A DNA stretch of 44,097 nucleotides from Prevotella sp. (GTDB taxonomy: Bacteria > Bacteroidota > Bacteroidia > Bacteroidales > Bacteroidaceae), in the NCBI GenBank assembly GCA_017455495.1, contig JAFTAR010000114.1, positions 1 to 44,097 on the forward strand, written 5' to 3'. A program made the position numbers and the translations under genes. Under the pieces are notes generated by a model. That model saw only the letters and a list, made by a program, of their open reading frames with translations, was not told the origin of the DNA and searched no databases. This document shows positions 17,537 to 26,948 of the stretch, in pieces; within the stretch, counting starts at the first letter, position 1, and each line of letters opens with the position of its first letter.

Positions 17537-19129
17537 ATGGGCATTTATATTGACAAAGGAAACTCGGCCTTCAAAAGAGCTCTGAACAGCGAGTACGTTG
17601 ACAAGTCAGGTCTTATAGCCGTCGTCAACAAGACACTTTTCACAGAGTACAGCTTTACCTGCGTGACGCGTTGCCGCCGCTTCGGCAAGTCAATGGCGGC
17701 AAGGATGCTGGCCGCCTACTACGACCGCTCGTGCGACTCACGCCCGCTCTTCGAACACCTACAGATTGCCAGCAATCCTACATTCGAAGAACACCTCAAC
17801 AAGTATCCCGTCATCTATTGCGATCTCTCTTCCTTCACACGCTACCTGAAAAATGGAAACGTTGTGGAGCTGATGGAAAAAGCACTCATCACCGATATTG
17901 CCAAGTCGTTTCCAGACATAGAGATGCACAAAGAAGATACATTGATGGACTACCTGCTGCGTATCCACGCTGCCACGGGCGACACCTTCATCTTCATCAT
18001 TGACGAGTGGGATGCCATTTTGCGCGAGTGTGCCCAAGACCCGAAGCTGCCCGATCAGACCGATGACTATGTCAGCTGGCTGCGCTCCATGTTTAAGGAC
18101 GTACTGGGATTAGAGGTTTTCGCCGGTGTGTATATGACGGGTATCCTGCCCATCAAAAAATACTGCACACAGTCGGCAATGAACAACTTCTTGGAGTATT
18201 CCATGATAGAGCCAGGTAACATGGCATCTTTTTTTGGATTTACCAAGGATGAGGTTCAGGCATTGGCAACAAAACACCAGATGTCTTTTGAAGAACTGGA
18301 GAAGTGGTACGACGGCTATCAGATTGGCCCGCATGCCTCCATGTTCAACCCTAACTCTGTAATGCAGGCTGTGACTCGTGGCCGCTGCCGCAGTTTCTGG
18401 GCCACCACCGGTGCCTTCGACAGCATAGCCAGCTATATCAAGATGAATTTCGATGGTTTGAAAAACGACATCGTTGAGATGCTGGCCGGCGGAAGGGCAA
18501 AGGTGAACACCACCAAGTTCCGTAACGACCTGTCCGACATACGTAGCCGCGACGATGTGCTCACCGTACTCATACATCTTGGATATCTGGCCTTTGACTG
18601 GGAGCGGCGTGAGTGCTATGTGCCCAACTACGAGGTGTCGGAAGAGCTGGCCAACGCTGTAGAAGAGACCGGCTGGACCTCTATCGTACAAGCCCTGCAG
18701 CAGTCAGAGCAACTTCTGGAGGCCACGCTGCGCGGCGACGAGCAGACTGTGGCCCGCATGGTGGCCGAGGCACACACCGAGAATGCCAGCATCATCAAGT
18801 ACAGCGATGAGAACAGTATGGCTTGCGTGCTGGCCATTGCCTACTACTACGCACACGCAGACTACATATTTCACCGCGAGTTCCAGACTGGACTTGGCTT
18901 TGCCGACCTTGTGCTCATACCACGCAAAAACACCACCACGCCTGCCATCATCGTTGAGCTGAAGTACAACGACACCGTCGGCACGGCCATTGACCAGATA
19001 CACCAGCGACACTACCCTGAAAAGGTGGCACAATATACCGGCAACATACTGCTCGTGGCCATTAGCTACGACAAGAAGACAAAGGAGCACCTGTGCCGGA
19101 TAGAAAAGTTGCCATGCATCAATGAATAA
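17537..19129 (+). CDS. AAA-ATPase-like protein with C-terminal PD-(D/E)XK domain
   Basis: This 530-residue protein belongs to the AAA-ATPase_like (PF09820) plus DUF1703 (PF08011) family that is highly amplified in Bacteroidota. The phosphate loop is the family's unusual form, TRCRRFGKSMAA near residues 46-57, and Walker B is FIFIIDEWDA near residues 151-160. The C-terminal nuclease-like core is HREFQTGLGFADLVLIP followed by IIVELKYND near 470, with Asp and Glu-x-Lys in place. Function is unknown; the fold suggests an ATP-dependent nuclease or mobile-DNA or defence-related role. The gene has its own promoter and an intact frame. Confidence 0.88.
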   Translation: MGIYIDKGNSAFKRALNSEYVDKSGLIAVVNKTLFTEYSFTCVTRCRRFGKSMAARMLAAYYDRSCDSRPLFEHLQIASNPTFEEHLNKYPVIYCDLSSFTRYLKNGNVVELMEKALITDIAKSFPDIEMHKEDTLMDYLLRIHAATGDTFIFIIDEWDAILRECAQDPKLPDQTDDYVSWLRSMFKDVLGLEVFAGVYMTGILPIKKYCTQSAMNNFLEYSMIEPGNMASFFGFTKDEVQALATKHQMSFEELEKWYDGYQIGPHASMFNPNSVMQAVTRGRCRSFWATTGAFDSIASYIKMNFDGLKNDIVEMLAGGRAKVNTTKFRNDLSDIRSRDDVLTVLIHLGYLAFDWERRECYVPNYEVSEELANAVEETGWTSIVQALQQSEQLLEATLRGDEQTVARMVAEAHTENASIIKYSDENSMACVLAIAYYYAHADYIFHREFQTGLGFADLVLIPRKNTTTPAIIVELKYNDTVGTAIDQIHQRHYPEKVAQYTGNILLVAISYDKKTKEHLCRIEKLPCINE

Positions 19130-19167
19130 TCAATCTGTGCTTCCCAAATAGTTCTTGAACACACATT

Positions 19168-19453
19168 ATGAGAGCCATCATCACAATATTGTTTTCTGTC
19201 ATTAGCTCGCTACCGGCACTGTCCGATAGCTACGATCCTTATAATTACAGACCTATAGTGGATACGACTAAGATAGACCATACCAACCTGCCCATCCTTT
19301 TCATTGACACACGTGGCGCAGACTCTCTGACACAGCCTATCCATAAGGACTGGCGCATTGCCGCACGCATGAAAATTATTTGACATGCCACTTAACCACA
19401 GCATAGTCATCATACGCTATAGCGACGGCACATCAAGAAAAGTGCATCTATAG
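19168..19453 (+). pseudogene. Short secreted-protein remnant, possibly CotH-related
   Basis: An ORF at 19168-19383 encodes 71 residues with a signal-peptide-like start (MRAIITILFSVISSLPALS), followed by LPILFIDTRGADSL and DWRIAARMKII, which resembles the N-terminal strand region of secreted CotH-type proteins. The frame then stops, but a one-base frame change continues as IVIIRYSDGTSRKVHL up to a TAG at 19451-19453, which resembles the end of secreted Bacteroidota proteins. The pieces look like the head and tail of a larger gene with the middle deleted and the frame broken. A real short secreted peptide remains possible. No promoter is visible. Confidence 0.4.
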
Positions 19454-19483
19454 CCTCGGCAGCGATAGCAAATAATCAAAAGC

Positions 19484-20449
19484 TCAGCTTCCAATATTGT
19501 TCTTGAAGTACTCTTCTACCAGGTAATTTGGTCTATTCTTAGTCTCGTTGAACACACGGCCCAGATATTCGCCGATGATGCCAATGCATATTAGCTGCAC
19601 ACTGCCAAGGAAGAGCATGACGCAGATGATTGTGGGATATCCAGCCACAGGGTCGCCATAGGCAATGGCCTTGACAAAGGTATAGATGAGATAGACAAAA
19701 GCTCCAAGGCCTGTGAGCATCCCCATCACAGTGGCTAATCTCAGCGGTGCCGTGGAGAAGCTCACAAAGCCCTCTATGGCCAGCCCGGAAAGCTGCAGCA
19801 GACTCCAGTGGCTCTTGCCGTATCGGCGCTCTTCTTGATTGAACAATATTTCCTTTTTGCGGAAGCCAATCCAACTATAGAGGCCTTTGGTGTATCGCTC
19901 TGTCTCGCGCAACTCGCGCAGGGCATTGATGCATTTACGGTCAAGCAGGCGGAAGTCGCCAACGTTTTGTAGCACGTCATAGCGTGACGACCGTGCCAGA
20001 ATGCGATAGAACAACATAGTCAGCCGACGGCGCAGCCAACTCTCTCTTCCACGAGTACGGCGTCGGGCATACACATCATTGTAGCCCAACTCCCATTGTT
20101 CAAGCATCTCCGTAATGACATGAGGCGGATGCTGCAAGTCGGCATCCATCACAATGGCGCAGTCTCCGCGCGCATGGTCGAAGCCGGCAAGCATGGCAGC
20201 CTCCTTACCGAAGTTGCGCGACAGGGCAATATAGGCCACGCGCTTGTCCTTGGCAGCCAGTTCCTTCAGGATTTCCTGAGTGGCATCGGTGCTGCCGTCA
20301 TTGATGAAGAGTAGCTCAAAGTCATAGTCTTCCAGCTGGTCTATAGTCATAAGCGTCTGCTCGTAGAAGGGCCTTAGCGATTCTTCTTCGTTGAAAGCCG
20401 GCACTATAAGCGTGACGCTCTTCTTCTTTCTTTCTGTTTGCTGCTCCAT
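19484..20449 (-). CDS. GT2 glycosyltransferase, GtrB/dolichol-phosphate-mannose-synthase type
   Basis: The 321-residue protein has a GT2 catalytic domain: LIVPAFNEEESL near residue 14, FINDGSTDATQEIL, and the metal-binding MDADLQHPP. The domain is followed by two membrane helices near residues 230-290. This is the layout of GtrB-type enzymes, which load a sugar onto undecaprenyl phosphate on the cytoplasmic face. Only three bases separate its start from the stop of the upstream GtrA-fusion gene. The donor sugar cannot be told from sequence. Confidence 0.88.
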   Translation of the reverse strand: MEQQTERKKKSVTLIVPAFNEEESLRPFYEQTLMTIDQLEDYDFELLFINDGSTDATQEILKELAAKDKRVAYIALSRNFGKEAAMLAGFDHARGDCAIVMDADLQHPPHVITEMLEQWELGYNDVYARRRTRGRESWLRRRLTMLFYRILARSSRYDVLQNVGDFRLLDRKCINALRELRETERYTKGLYSWIGFRKKEILFNQEERRYGKSHWSLLQLSGLAIEGFVSFSTAPLRLATVMGMLTGLGAFVYLIYTFVKAIAYGDPVAGYPTIICVMLFLGSVQLICIGIIGEYLGRVFNETKNRPNYLVEEYFKNNIGS

Positions 20450-20452
20450 ACT

Positions 20453-22471
20453 TCAGTCTGTTTTCAGTGATATATGGTTTATGCGTCGGTAAATATTGGT
20501 AGTGGGCTTTGTAAACACCAAAAACCTTTGGCCGCCCACGGTAAGATCCTCAAAAAGGAAGTCATCAAGGTCATAGCTTCTGCCCTTGTAAGCTACTAAC
20601 CGCTGGTGAGGCCACAAGGTAGAGGGGTCTTCATCGTTGAGTTCAAAAGTGACTCCCTTTACTTGTTGTCCTTCTTGCAGCCGCCACACATATAGGTTGC
20701 CGCTTTCATCAAGCTGATAGTCGGTGTATGCAGTGCTGTCGGAATCAATACGTCTCAACACGTCTTCTGGCAGGAATATGATTCTTTCTTTCCCGGCCAG
20801 CGCGGCAGCACAGCGAATGTTTGTGTCTTTGAAGTCGAACCCCATGTAGCTGCAGAAAAAGCCAAACTCTATGGCGCTGTTAGCATAATGCTGATAGAAA
20901 TAGTTGGCCAGAGGACCTTGGTAGCCCCTCTCCATAGGCACGCCTACCACTTCTGTGCCGGGCTGCTTCATCTGGCTATAAGCATATTGCCATGTTGAGA
21001 GATTGTCCTTGCGCACTAATAGTGCCGGCACATATAACACCGCCATCACCGCTATGGCTGCAATGATGACATTGCGCTGAAGAAAAAACTTTACGCCATG
21101 GGCAACAAGGTCCAGCAGAATCATCATCGCTATGAAATCAGTGAAGAAAGCCACGCGCTCCAGATTTGTGCCGCACACAGCGATTATGGCCAGCGATACA
21201 GCCAATGCTGAATAAGAAAGGCGCTGGCGGTGCCAGTGGGCTGTCAGAAGCCGACGGCCAAAGTCCCTGTAATTCTTCTTGAAGCGGATGGTCAGCAGGA
21301 CTATCAGCAATATCCAGCCTACACGCATGTTTGTCAGCAGGTTCATGGCGCCGCTGAGCAACCGGGCCTGAAGTGTTATCTCGCCTCCGGCACGGCCCCA
21401 GATACCGGGAGAAGCAAGGCACAGCAGTGTTCCCATAATGTAGAATAAGGCCATTAGCCTCACGAGATTGCTCCTTGGGCGAAGACGGGGCACTATCAGC
21501 ATCAGGGCAAAAACTGCGGACAATGGTACCGACAAGGCCTCGTGGCTCCATCCCACCAACACAGCCACGGGAGCCATGAGCCAGGAGAAGCGGGTGGCGG
21601 GGCGATTTTCTGCACGCCGTATATAGAGCAGGAAAAGCATGGTGAACGACAGCACCCAGAGGTAGTTTACCGTGCCGATGCTCCACAACATGGCAGTACG
21701 GAAACCGCTGAACACCACAAAGAGCAGTAACAAAGTCCATATTAGTACAGGCAAAGAATATGAACAGGAAGTGCGCGTCCACTTAACAACACAGTGGAGC
21801 AACACCACAAAGAGCACAGTGCTTATCAGCTGGAACAGCATAGGCGGCACAAAACAGAGCATGGCCTGCCCTATCAGGTGTACCACGAAACGGCCGTTGA
21901 CAAGCTGATAGTGGATTGCCTGCGAACTGAACAGGTCGCCGAGGCTTCTTATAAACCTCACCGGACTGTTTTCATTCTCAAGCCATACGAAGCGATAGAG
22001 CATGTCGTCACTGAGCGTGGGGGCATCGTATACCTGTAGCCAGAACATGGCTATTCCGGCCATGATTAGGGTAAGGTAATAAGCATCATGGGCTTCTTTG
22101 CGCCGTGTGAGGGCGTATCTCACCAGAAGGAAATTGATTGGAACCACCAATACAAACACCGGCAAGGGGGCAACGCCTTCAGGAATGCCAGCCCAGATCA
22201 TTATGTTCAGCAGTACCACACCGGCGAGATAGTTCAGCAGGTGGCTCACACTGAATCCCACAAAGCGGCTAAGCGAGAAAGGCACCCTAAAAGTGAACTT
22301 AACGGACAGGACGTAATTGCACACAAAGCTGAGGGCATAGCCTATGGAATAGGCTGCGTTATGGCCAGTCCACCTTAGGCACAGATAGTAGAGCGCGTAG
22401 TGGATGGCTGTAGCTATTAGCCCCACCAATGCAAATCTGGATATTTCGGGAATCCCCTTCTTCACTATCAT
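20453..22471 (-). CDS. GtrA fused to a DUF6056-type polytopic membrane domain
   Basis: I place the start at 22471 (MIVKKGIPEISRFALVG). An upstream in-frame ATG at 22594 lies before the predicted promoter at 22509-22541. The 672-residue protein begins with a four-helix GtrA domain (FALVGLIATAIHYALYYLCL, then SFVCNYVLSVKFTF). A large membrane domain follows, with TLSDDMLYRF in the first loop and about ten further helices of DUF6056/GT-C character, and a soluble C-terminal part of about 150 residues. GtrA proteins are thought to flip undecaprenyl-linked sugars, and the second domain may then transfer the sugar. The GT2 gene follows immediately, so the pair could form a complete glycan-modification unit. 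Confidence 0.75.
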   Translation of the reverse strand: MIVKKGIPEISRFALVGLIATAIHYALYYLCLRWTGHNAAYSIGYALSFVCNYVLSVKFTFRVPFSLSRFVGFSVSHLLNYLAGVVLLNIMIWAGIPEGVAPLPVFVLVVPINFLLVRYALTRRKEAHDAYYLTLIMAGIAMFWLQVYDAPTLSDDMLYRFVWLENENSPVRFIRSLGDLFSSQAIHYQLVNGRFVVHLIGQAMLCFVPPMLFQLISTVLFVVLLHCVVKWTRTSCSYSLPVLIWTLLLLFVVFSGFRTAMLWSIGTVNYLWVLSFTMLFLLYIRRAENRPATRFSWLMAPVAVLVGWSHEALSVPLSAVFALMLIVPRLRPRSNLVRLMALFYIMGTLLCLASPGIWGRAGGEITLQARLLSGAMNLLTNMRVGWILLIVLLTIRFKKNYRDFGRRLLTAHWHRQRLSYSALAVSLAIIAVCGTNLERVAFFTDFIAMMILLDLVAHGVKFFLQRNVIIAAIAVMAVLYVPALLVRKDNLSTWQYAYSQMKQPGTEVVGVPMERGYQGPLANYFYQHYANSAIEFGFFCSYMGFDFKDTNIRCAAALAGKERIIFLPEDVLRRIDSDSTAYTDYQLDESGNLYVWRLQEGQQVKGVTFELNDEDPSTLWPHQRLVAYKGRSYDLDDFLFEDLTVGGQRFLVFTKPTTNIYRRINHISLKTD

Positions 22472-22508
22472 TTCAGGAAAAGTCTGTACCTCCTTTTTTC
22501 GTGGCGGG

Positions 22509-22541
22509 GCAAAGTTAATTATTTTTTTCTTTCCCTGCAAG
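22509..22541 (-). promoter_or_regulatory. Promoter of the GtrA-fusion/GT2 operon
   Basis: On the minus strand TAACTTTG (22517-22510) is preceded after 20 bases by CTTG (22541-22538), one mismatch from the consensus TTTG. Transcription would begin near 22503, about 32 bases before the ATG at 22471. A purine-rich AGGAGG lies in the leader, 17 bases from the ATG. Confidence 0.65.
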
Positions 22542-22616
22542 CTTTCGAATGTCTTTTTTACAAACTCTGGGCATACTATCAGGAGAACGCTCAACAGCGA
22601 GTATATATATAAATAG

Positions 22617-22909
22617 GTACTACTGATGCTACTGGTGCTACTGGTGCTACCGGATGCTGATAGTCAGCAAGTTACCGGTAGCGCCATGGTGCTTCGGCCT
22701 TCTACCGGGCCTCTACATGAACACAGGGGGCTGCTTTATGATCATGCGGGGCTGCTTTATGATCATGCGGGGCTGCCTTATGACAATGCGGGGCTGCCGC
22801 ATCCCCAATAATTGCCCATTCCATCGGAACATGTTTGGCTTGTTGCTGTAGTAACACCAATTCCAGTAGCACCAGTAGCTCCGGTAGCACCGGTAGCACC
22901 AGTAGTACT
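22617..22909. repeat. Fold-back region with imperfect inverted repeats of GCTACTGGT units
   Basis: The left arm (22617-22653) and right arm (about 22863-22909) are inverted relatives built from 9-base GGTGCTACT-type units. Read in one frame these would encode Gly-Ala-Thr triplets. The arms enclose about 210 bases that hold the 21-bp repeats at 22727-22800. Short frames across the region are low-complexity and I do not support them as genes. The gap 22595-22939 separates the regulator gene from the GtrA-fusion operon; no other feature is seen there. Confidence 0.6.
22727..22800. repeat. 21-bp direct repeat, three and a half copies
   Basis: Units begin at 22727, 22748, 22769 and 22790. Each starts GGGGCTGCTTTATGATCATG, with TGATCA palindromic inside it. 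The first two copies match, the third has two changes and the fourth is partial. The 21-base period keeps any reading frame. Confidence 0.8.
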
Positions 22910-22939
22910 ATAATATTAGTATTTACGCGCGAGTATAGT

Positions 22940-25900
22940 TTAGCTTTTCTTGTGGAGTAGTTCCGACGGCAGGATGCCGAATTCGTTCTTGAAGGTCTCG
23001 CGGAAGTGGGCCATCTGGTTGAAGCCCGTCATCATGGCGGCCTCGTTCACGTTGTAGTCGCCGCTTTCAAGGAGCTGGTAGCAGTACTGCAGGCGGAACT
23101 TCCGAATGTACTCCTTGGCTGTCAGCCCCGTCAAAGCCTTCACCTTGCGGTAGAAGGTGCTGTGGCTCATGGCCATCTTGTCGGTTACGAACGGCAGGTC
23201 TATGTCGTTTGTCATGATGTTGTCGCGTATGACGGCATTCAGCTTGTCAAGGAATTCACGGTCCAGTCGGCTCAGTTGTGGCACGCTGTCTTCCGCGTCC
23301 TTCTGGCCTGTTGCCACCGGATGGGTGGTGAGGTGTTCCGCCAGCCTGCGGCGTGCGGTGAGCAGGTTCTGTATTCGGCTTCCCAGCAGTTTGGCAGTGA
23401 AGGGCTTGGTAAGGTATGAGTCGGCCCCGCTGTCATATCCCTCCTCCTTGTCGCTGTCGGTTACCTTTGCCGTTAGCAGGATGATGGGGATGTGGCTTGT
23501 GCGCAGGTCGCCTTTCAGCTGTCTTGTGAGCTGTATGCCGTTTAGGCGCGGCATCATAATGTCGCTCACAATGATGTCGGGTGTGTGCTTAAGGGCCATT
23601 CTCACTCCCTCCTCGCCGTTTTCTGCCTGTAGTATCTGGAAGTCCTCGCCGAAGGAGTCGGCAATGTACTGGCGTATGTCGGCATTGTCTTCTACAATGA
23701 GCAGTGCGGGCATTTCTGCCTCTGTCTGCTCCCCGGCGTTCTCGTTTTCTTGTTCGGGCTGTGTGGCTGCAGGCTTCTTCCCTTCCTCCTGGGTGTCCTC
23801 TTTGTGCAGAGCGCTGGGGTACGTGTTGTCCGTGTTCAGTTGCAGGGTGAAGCAGCTGCCTTTGCCCTCCTGGCTCTCCACGCTTATGGTTCCCTCGTGC
23901 AGTTCCGTCAGGCTTTTCACCAAGGCCAGGCCAATGCCTGTTCCTGCGGCCTGATGGCTGCCCTTGGCCTGGTAGTAGCGGTCGAAGATGTTTGACAGGG
24001 CCTCCGGGGCTATGCCGTAGCCAGTGTCGGCAACAGCAATGCTCAGTGTGTTGCCTTCTGCCTTCACTGTTGTTGAGATGCTGCCCTGCTCAGTATACTT
24101 TATGGCGTTTGAGAGCAGGTTGTTCATGATGGTGGTTATTACCTCTGAGTCGAAGAATACCTGCGGCAGCCCTTCGGCAATGTTGTATGAGAATTGCACT
24201 TTGGGGTTGTTGTAGAGTTCCTTGTAGTTGAGGCATATCTCTCTCACAAACAGCCCTATGTCACCCTTGGCCACGCTGAGCCTGCGGTTCTGGGTCTCCG
24301 TCTTCCTGAACTCCAGAATGTCCGTAATCAGGTTTCTCAGCCTCTCGGCGCTCTTCTGTATCATGTTCACGCGTCGTCTTGCCTGAGGTGGCATCTGCGC
24401 ATCGTCGGCCAGGTCCTGCAGCGGGCCTATTATCAGCGTCAGGGGCGTGCGCAGCTCGTGGGTTATGTTTGTGAAGAAGCGCAGCCTCTCCTCGTTCAGC
24501 TCCTCCTTCTGCCTGCTTTCCTTCCGCTCCATGTCTATCTGTGCCTGCTGCGTCAGCCTTTTCTTGTAAGCCCAGAAAGCATACCATCCGGCAGCCGCCA
24601 GCAAAACAATGTAGAGCAGCCAGGCCCACCAGGTGCTCCAGAAGGGCGGTGCTATCTCTATCTTCATGCGCGTCTCGCTGGCCTGCTGCCATTCCTGGTC
24701 CTTCAGCTTCGCCCTGAGAATGAAGGTGTAGCTGCCGGGGCGCAGTCCTCTGAACACCACGTCGTTGTCGTCGTCAATATAGTACCACTTGCCGTCCATG
24801 CCCTCCATCTTGTACGAGTATTCCACTTGGCCGGTCTGGGCAAAGTTGCGCACCGTGAAAGCTATGCGCAGCGTGTTCTGCCTGTAGGTTGTGCGTGCCA
24901 CACCCGTCTCGTCGGTGTGCAGCAGCAGTATCTCAGTGTCCTGCCCCACGGGGTTGTAGGCCTGGCAGCTCACTATCTGCACGTCAGACACAGCCGGCAT
25001 GTTGTTTATCTGTGACGGATGGAAGAAGAGCACTCCCGTGGCCGAGCCGAAATAGATGGTGCCCGAGGCGTCAGTCGAAGCCGCGCCGACGGCGAAGCCC
25101 CCCGGCCGGGTCCCGTCTCCCAGGGTGCCATAGTTGCTAAAGCGCCCCGTGGCCTCTGAGAAGCGCGATATTCCGGCGTATGTGCTGAGCCACACCACGC
25201 CCTCCTCGGCCTGCTGCAGAGCCAGCACGTGGCAGTCGGCCAGCCCTTCTGCCAGGGCGTAGGTGTTTATGCCTCCCAGCCCAATGGGGTCGCTCAGGTG
25301 CACCAGTCCGCCGTCGGTGGCCAGCCAGAGTCCGCTTCTGGCGTTGCCGACCACCTGGTTTATCTTGCCCGATGGCAAGTCGCTGCCAAAGCTAATGTGG
25401 CGGCTTGTCATGGCATTGATGTCAAACGACCAGATGCCGTCGCCCAGCGTGGCAACGAACATCTGTCCGGGCGCTGTCTGCATGATGCATGTGGCAGGTG
25501 CACTGATGGTGTTGCTGATAAATTCGTGAAGCGATATGCGGCCGTCTTGCCACACGTAGACTCCAGCTTCGCTGCCTATCCAGATGCGGCCCTCCTCATC
25601 CTCGACAAAGGCGTGTATGTCGGCACCTTCCGGCAGGGCGTCAATATGCTCAAACCTGCCGGTGGCCCTGTCAAAGGTGAACACGCCCTGGTCGTCAGCG
25701 CCAATCCAGAGGCGCCCCGTGCGGTCGGTCATAAGAGTGCGGGGCAGCGAGAACTCCTTCTGTGCTATGCTGCTGGCCGACCACAGGCCTGTCATCCTGC
25801 CCTGCTGCCATTGGGTCAGTTCCGTCTCTCCCGCCATGTACACGCCCCCTTCGTTGTCAGGGGTTATGGCGTAGATGGGCTGTGGCGTGTTGTCATCGTA

Positions 25901-26911
25901 GGTATAGTCAAGCTTTGTGAAAACTGGCTTCTGGGCGCTTATGAAGTCCACGCCCGTGCTGTGCTGTCCCACCCATATATTTCCAAACTCATCCTGCACA
26001 ATGCAGCGTGTGTTCTTCGAGCTGAGCCTGATGTCTGTGTCCTCATAGGCAGGGACAGGGCTGTCGGGGTTAAGGCACCTCAGCCCGCCAATGTCTGTTG
26101 CCACCCAGAGCGTTCCGTCGGCGGTCTGCATGATGTCGTAAACATTATCGTGGTAAATGCCCGACGGGTGGGCCACACGTGTGAAGGTGCCGCTTTCAGG
26201 GTGGAACAGCGCCAGCCCCTGGTCTGTGCCCACCCAGATGCGCTGCGCCCTGTCCTTGTAGATTATGCGCACGTTGTTGCCGGGGATGCTTCTCTCGTCG
26301 TCGGCCTTGTGCTGGTAGTTTCTGGCAGTGTGGCCGGTGATGTTCATCACAGTCATGCCGTGCTGGCTGTGGCCTAAGTAGAGGTTGCCCTTTCCGTCGT
26401 CAAGGGCGCAGCGGTTGCTGTGTGGCTCGCTTAGCTCCAGCTCCTCTGTAGTCATGGTGAGGCAGTTAAGGCGCTGCACTTGTCCGTTGCCGTAGATGAG
26501 CCACACGTTGTCCCCGTCGGCACCTGCTATGTGGTTTATGCTTGACGCAACAAGGCCGTCAGAGGCGTTTAGTTGGCGTGAGGAGCCTCGCTGCGGGTCG
26601 TAGATTGTCAGTCCGCGCTCTGTGCCTATCATTATATCGTCTGTACGCTTGTACCAGAAGACGGCAGTTATCCGCTGGCCCGCCACTGGCTCCACCATGG
26701 GCATGGGCTGGCAGTTTGTGCCGGCTATGCGGTTTAGCCCCGACTCTGTGGCCACCCATACATAGTTTTGTCCGTCTATGGCCAGTGAAAGAACAAAGTC
26801 GTTTGACAGTCCGCCGGACGAGCTGATGTTTCGCACAGGCATGTCCTGCTGGGCGGGCAGTGCAATCTGGCACAAAACGGCCAATGCCGTCAATATGATT
26901 TTCCGATACAT
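22940..26911 (-). CDS. Hybrid two-component sensor/AraC regulator (HTCS)
   Basis: With the start at 26911 (MYRKIILTALAVLCQIALPAQ, a signal peptide) the protein has 1323 residues. A frame opening at 26971 lies upstream of the predicted transcription start. A periplasmic double beta-propeller of Reg_prop repeats (GRIWIGSEAGVYVW, GTLWVATDIGGLRCL) and a Y_Y_Y domain precede a membrane helix near residues 755-782. The kinase follows: ITHELRTPLTL with His near 815, NNLLSNAIKYTE and GTGIGLALVKSL. Next are a receiver domain (VSDIMMPRLNG, Asp near 1117) and an AraC helix-turn-helix end (FNQMAHFRETFKNEFGILPSEL). HTCS proteins sense a glycan fragment and switch on their own utilization locus, here most likely the susC/susD/PL11 genes transcribed divergently. 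Confidence 0.93.
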   Translation of the reverse strand: MYRKIILTALAVLCQIALPAQQDMPVRNISSSGGLSNDFVLSLAIDGQNYVWVATESGLNRIAGTNCQPMPMVEPVAGQRITAVFWYKRTDDIMIGTERGLTIYDPQRGSSRQLNASDGLVASSINHIAGADGDNVWLIYGNGQVQRLNCLTMTTEELELSEPHSNRCALDDGKGNLYLGHSQHGMTVMNITGHTARNYQHKADDERSIPGNNVRIIYKDRAQRIWVGTDQGLALFHPESGTFTRVAHPSGIYHDNVYDIMQTADGTLWVATDIGGLRCLNPDSPVPAYEDTDIRLSSKNTRCIVQDEFGNIWVGQHSTGVDFISAQKPVFTKLDYTYDDNTPQPIYAITPDNEGGVYMAGETELTQWQQGRMTGLWSASSIAQKEFSLPRTLMTDRTGRLWIGADDQGVFTFDRATGRFEHIDALPEGADIHAFVEDEEGRIWIGSEAGVYVWQDGRISLHEFISNTISAPATCIMQTAPGQMFVATLGDGIWSFDINAMTSRHISFGSDLPSGKINQVVGNARSGLWLATDGGLVHLSDPIGLGGINTYALAEGLADCHVLALQQAEEGVVWLSTYAGISRFSEATGRFSNYGTLGDGTRPGGFAVGAASTDASGTIYFGSATGVLFFHPSQINNMPAVSDVQIVSCQAYNPVGQDTEILLLHTDETGVARTTYRQNTLRIAFTVRNFAQTGQVEYSYKMEGMDGKWYYIDDDNDVVFRGLRPGSYTFILRAKLKDQEWQQASETRMKIEIAPPFWSTWWAWLLYIVLLAAAGWYAFWAYKKRLTQQAQIDMERKESRQKEELNEERLRFFTNITHELRTPLTLIIGPLQDLADDAQMPPQARRRVNMIQKSAERLRNLITDILEFRKTETQNRRLSVAKGDIGLFVREICLNYKELYNNPKVQFSYNIAEGLPQVFFDSEVITTIMNNLLSNAIKYTEQGSISTTVKAEGNTLSIAVADTGYGIAPEALSNIFDRYYQAKGSHQAAGTGIGLALVKSLTELHEGTISVESQEGKGSCFTLQLNTDNTYPSALHKEDTQEEGKKPAATQPEQENENAGEQTEAEMPALLIVEDNADIRQYIADSFGEDFQILQAENGEEGVRMALKHTPDIIVSDIMMPRLNGIQLTRQLKGDLRTSHIPIILLTAKVTDSDKEEGYDSGADSYLTKPFTAKLLGSRIQNLLTARRRLAEHLTTHPVATGQKDAEDSVPQLSRLDREFLDKLNAVIRDNIMTNDIDLPFVTDKMAMSHSTFYRKVKALTGLTAKEYIRKFRLQYCYQLLESGDYNVNEAAMMTGFNQMAHFRETFKNEFGILPSELLHKKS

Positions 26912-26948
26912 TAGATTTAAGATTGTTATGAACGGTATGAACGTGGCA

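Noticed and set aside
22654..22899. Short plus- and minus-strand frames in the fold-back region
   Set aside because: They encode only repeat products (GCFMIMR or AAPHDHK units), with no promoter or start context.
22617..22909. Invertible promoter flanked by recombinase sites
   Set aside because: The arms are imperfect and low-complexity, no clear promoter lies between them, and no recombinase gene is nearby.
25229..26377. 382-codon plus-strand frame opposite the HTCS gene
   Set aside because: It is the antisense shadow of the propeller repeats and has no domain of its own.
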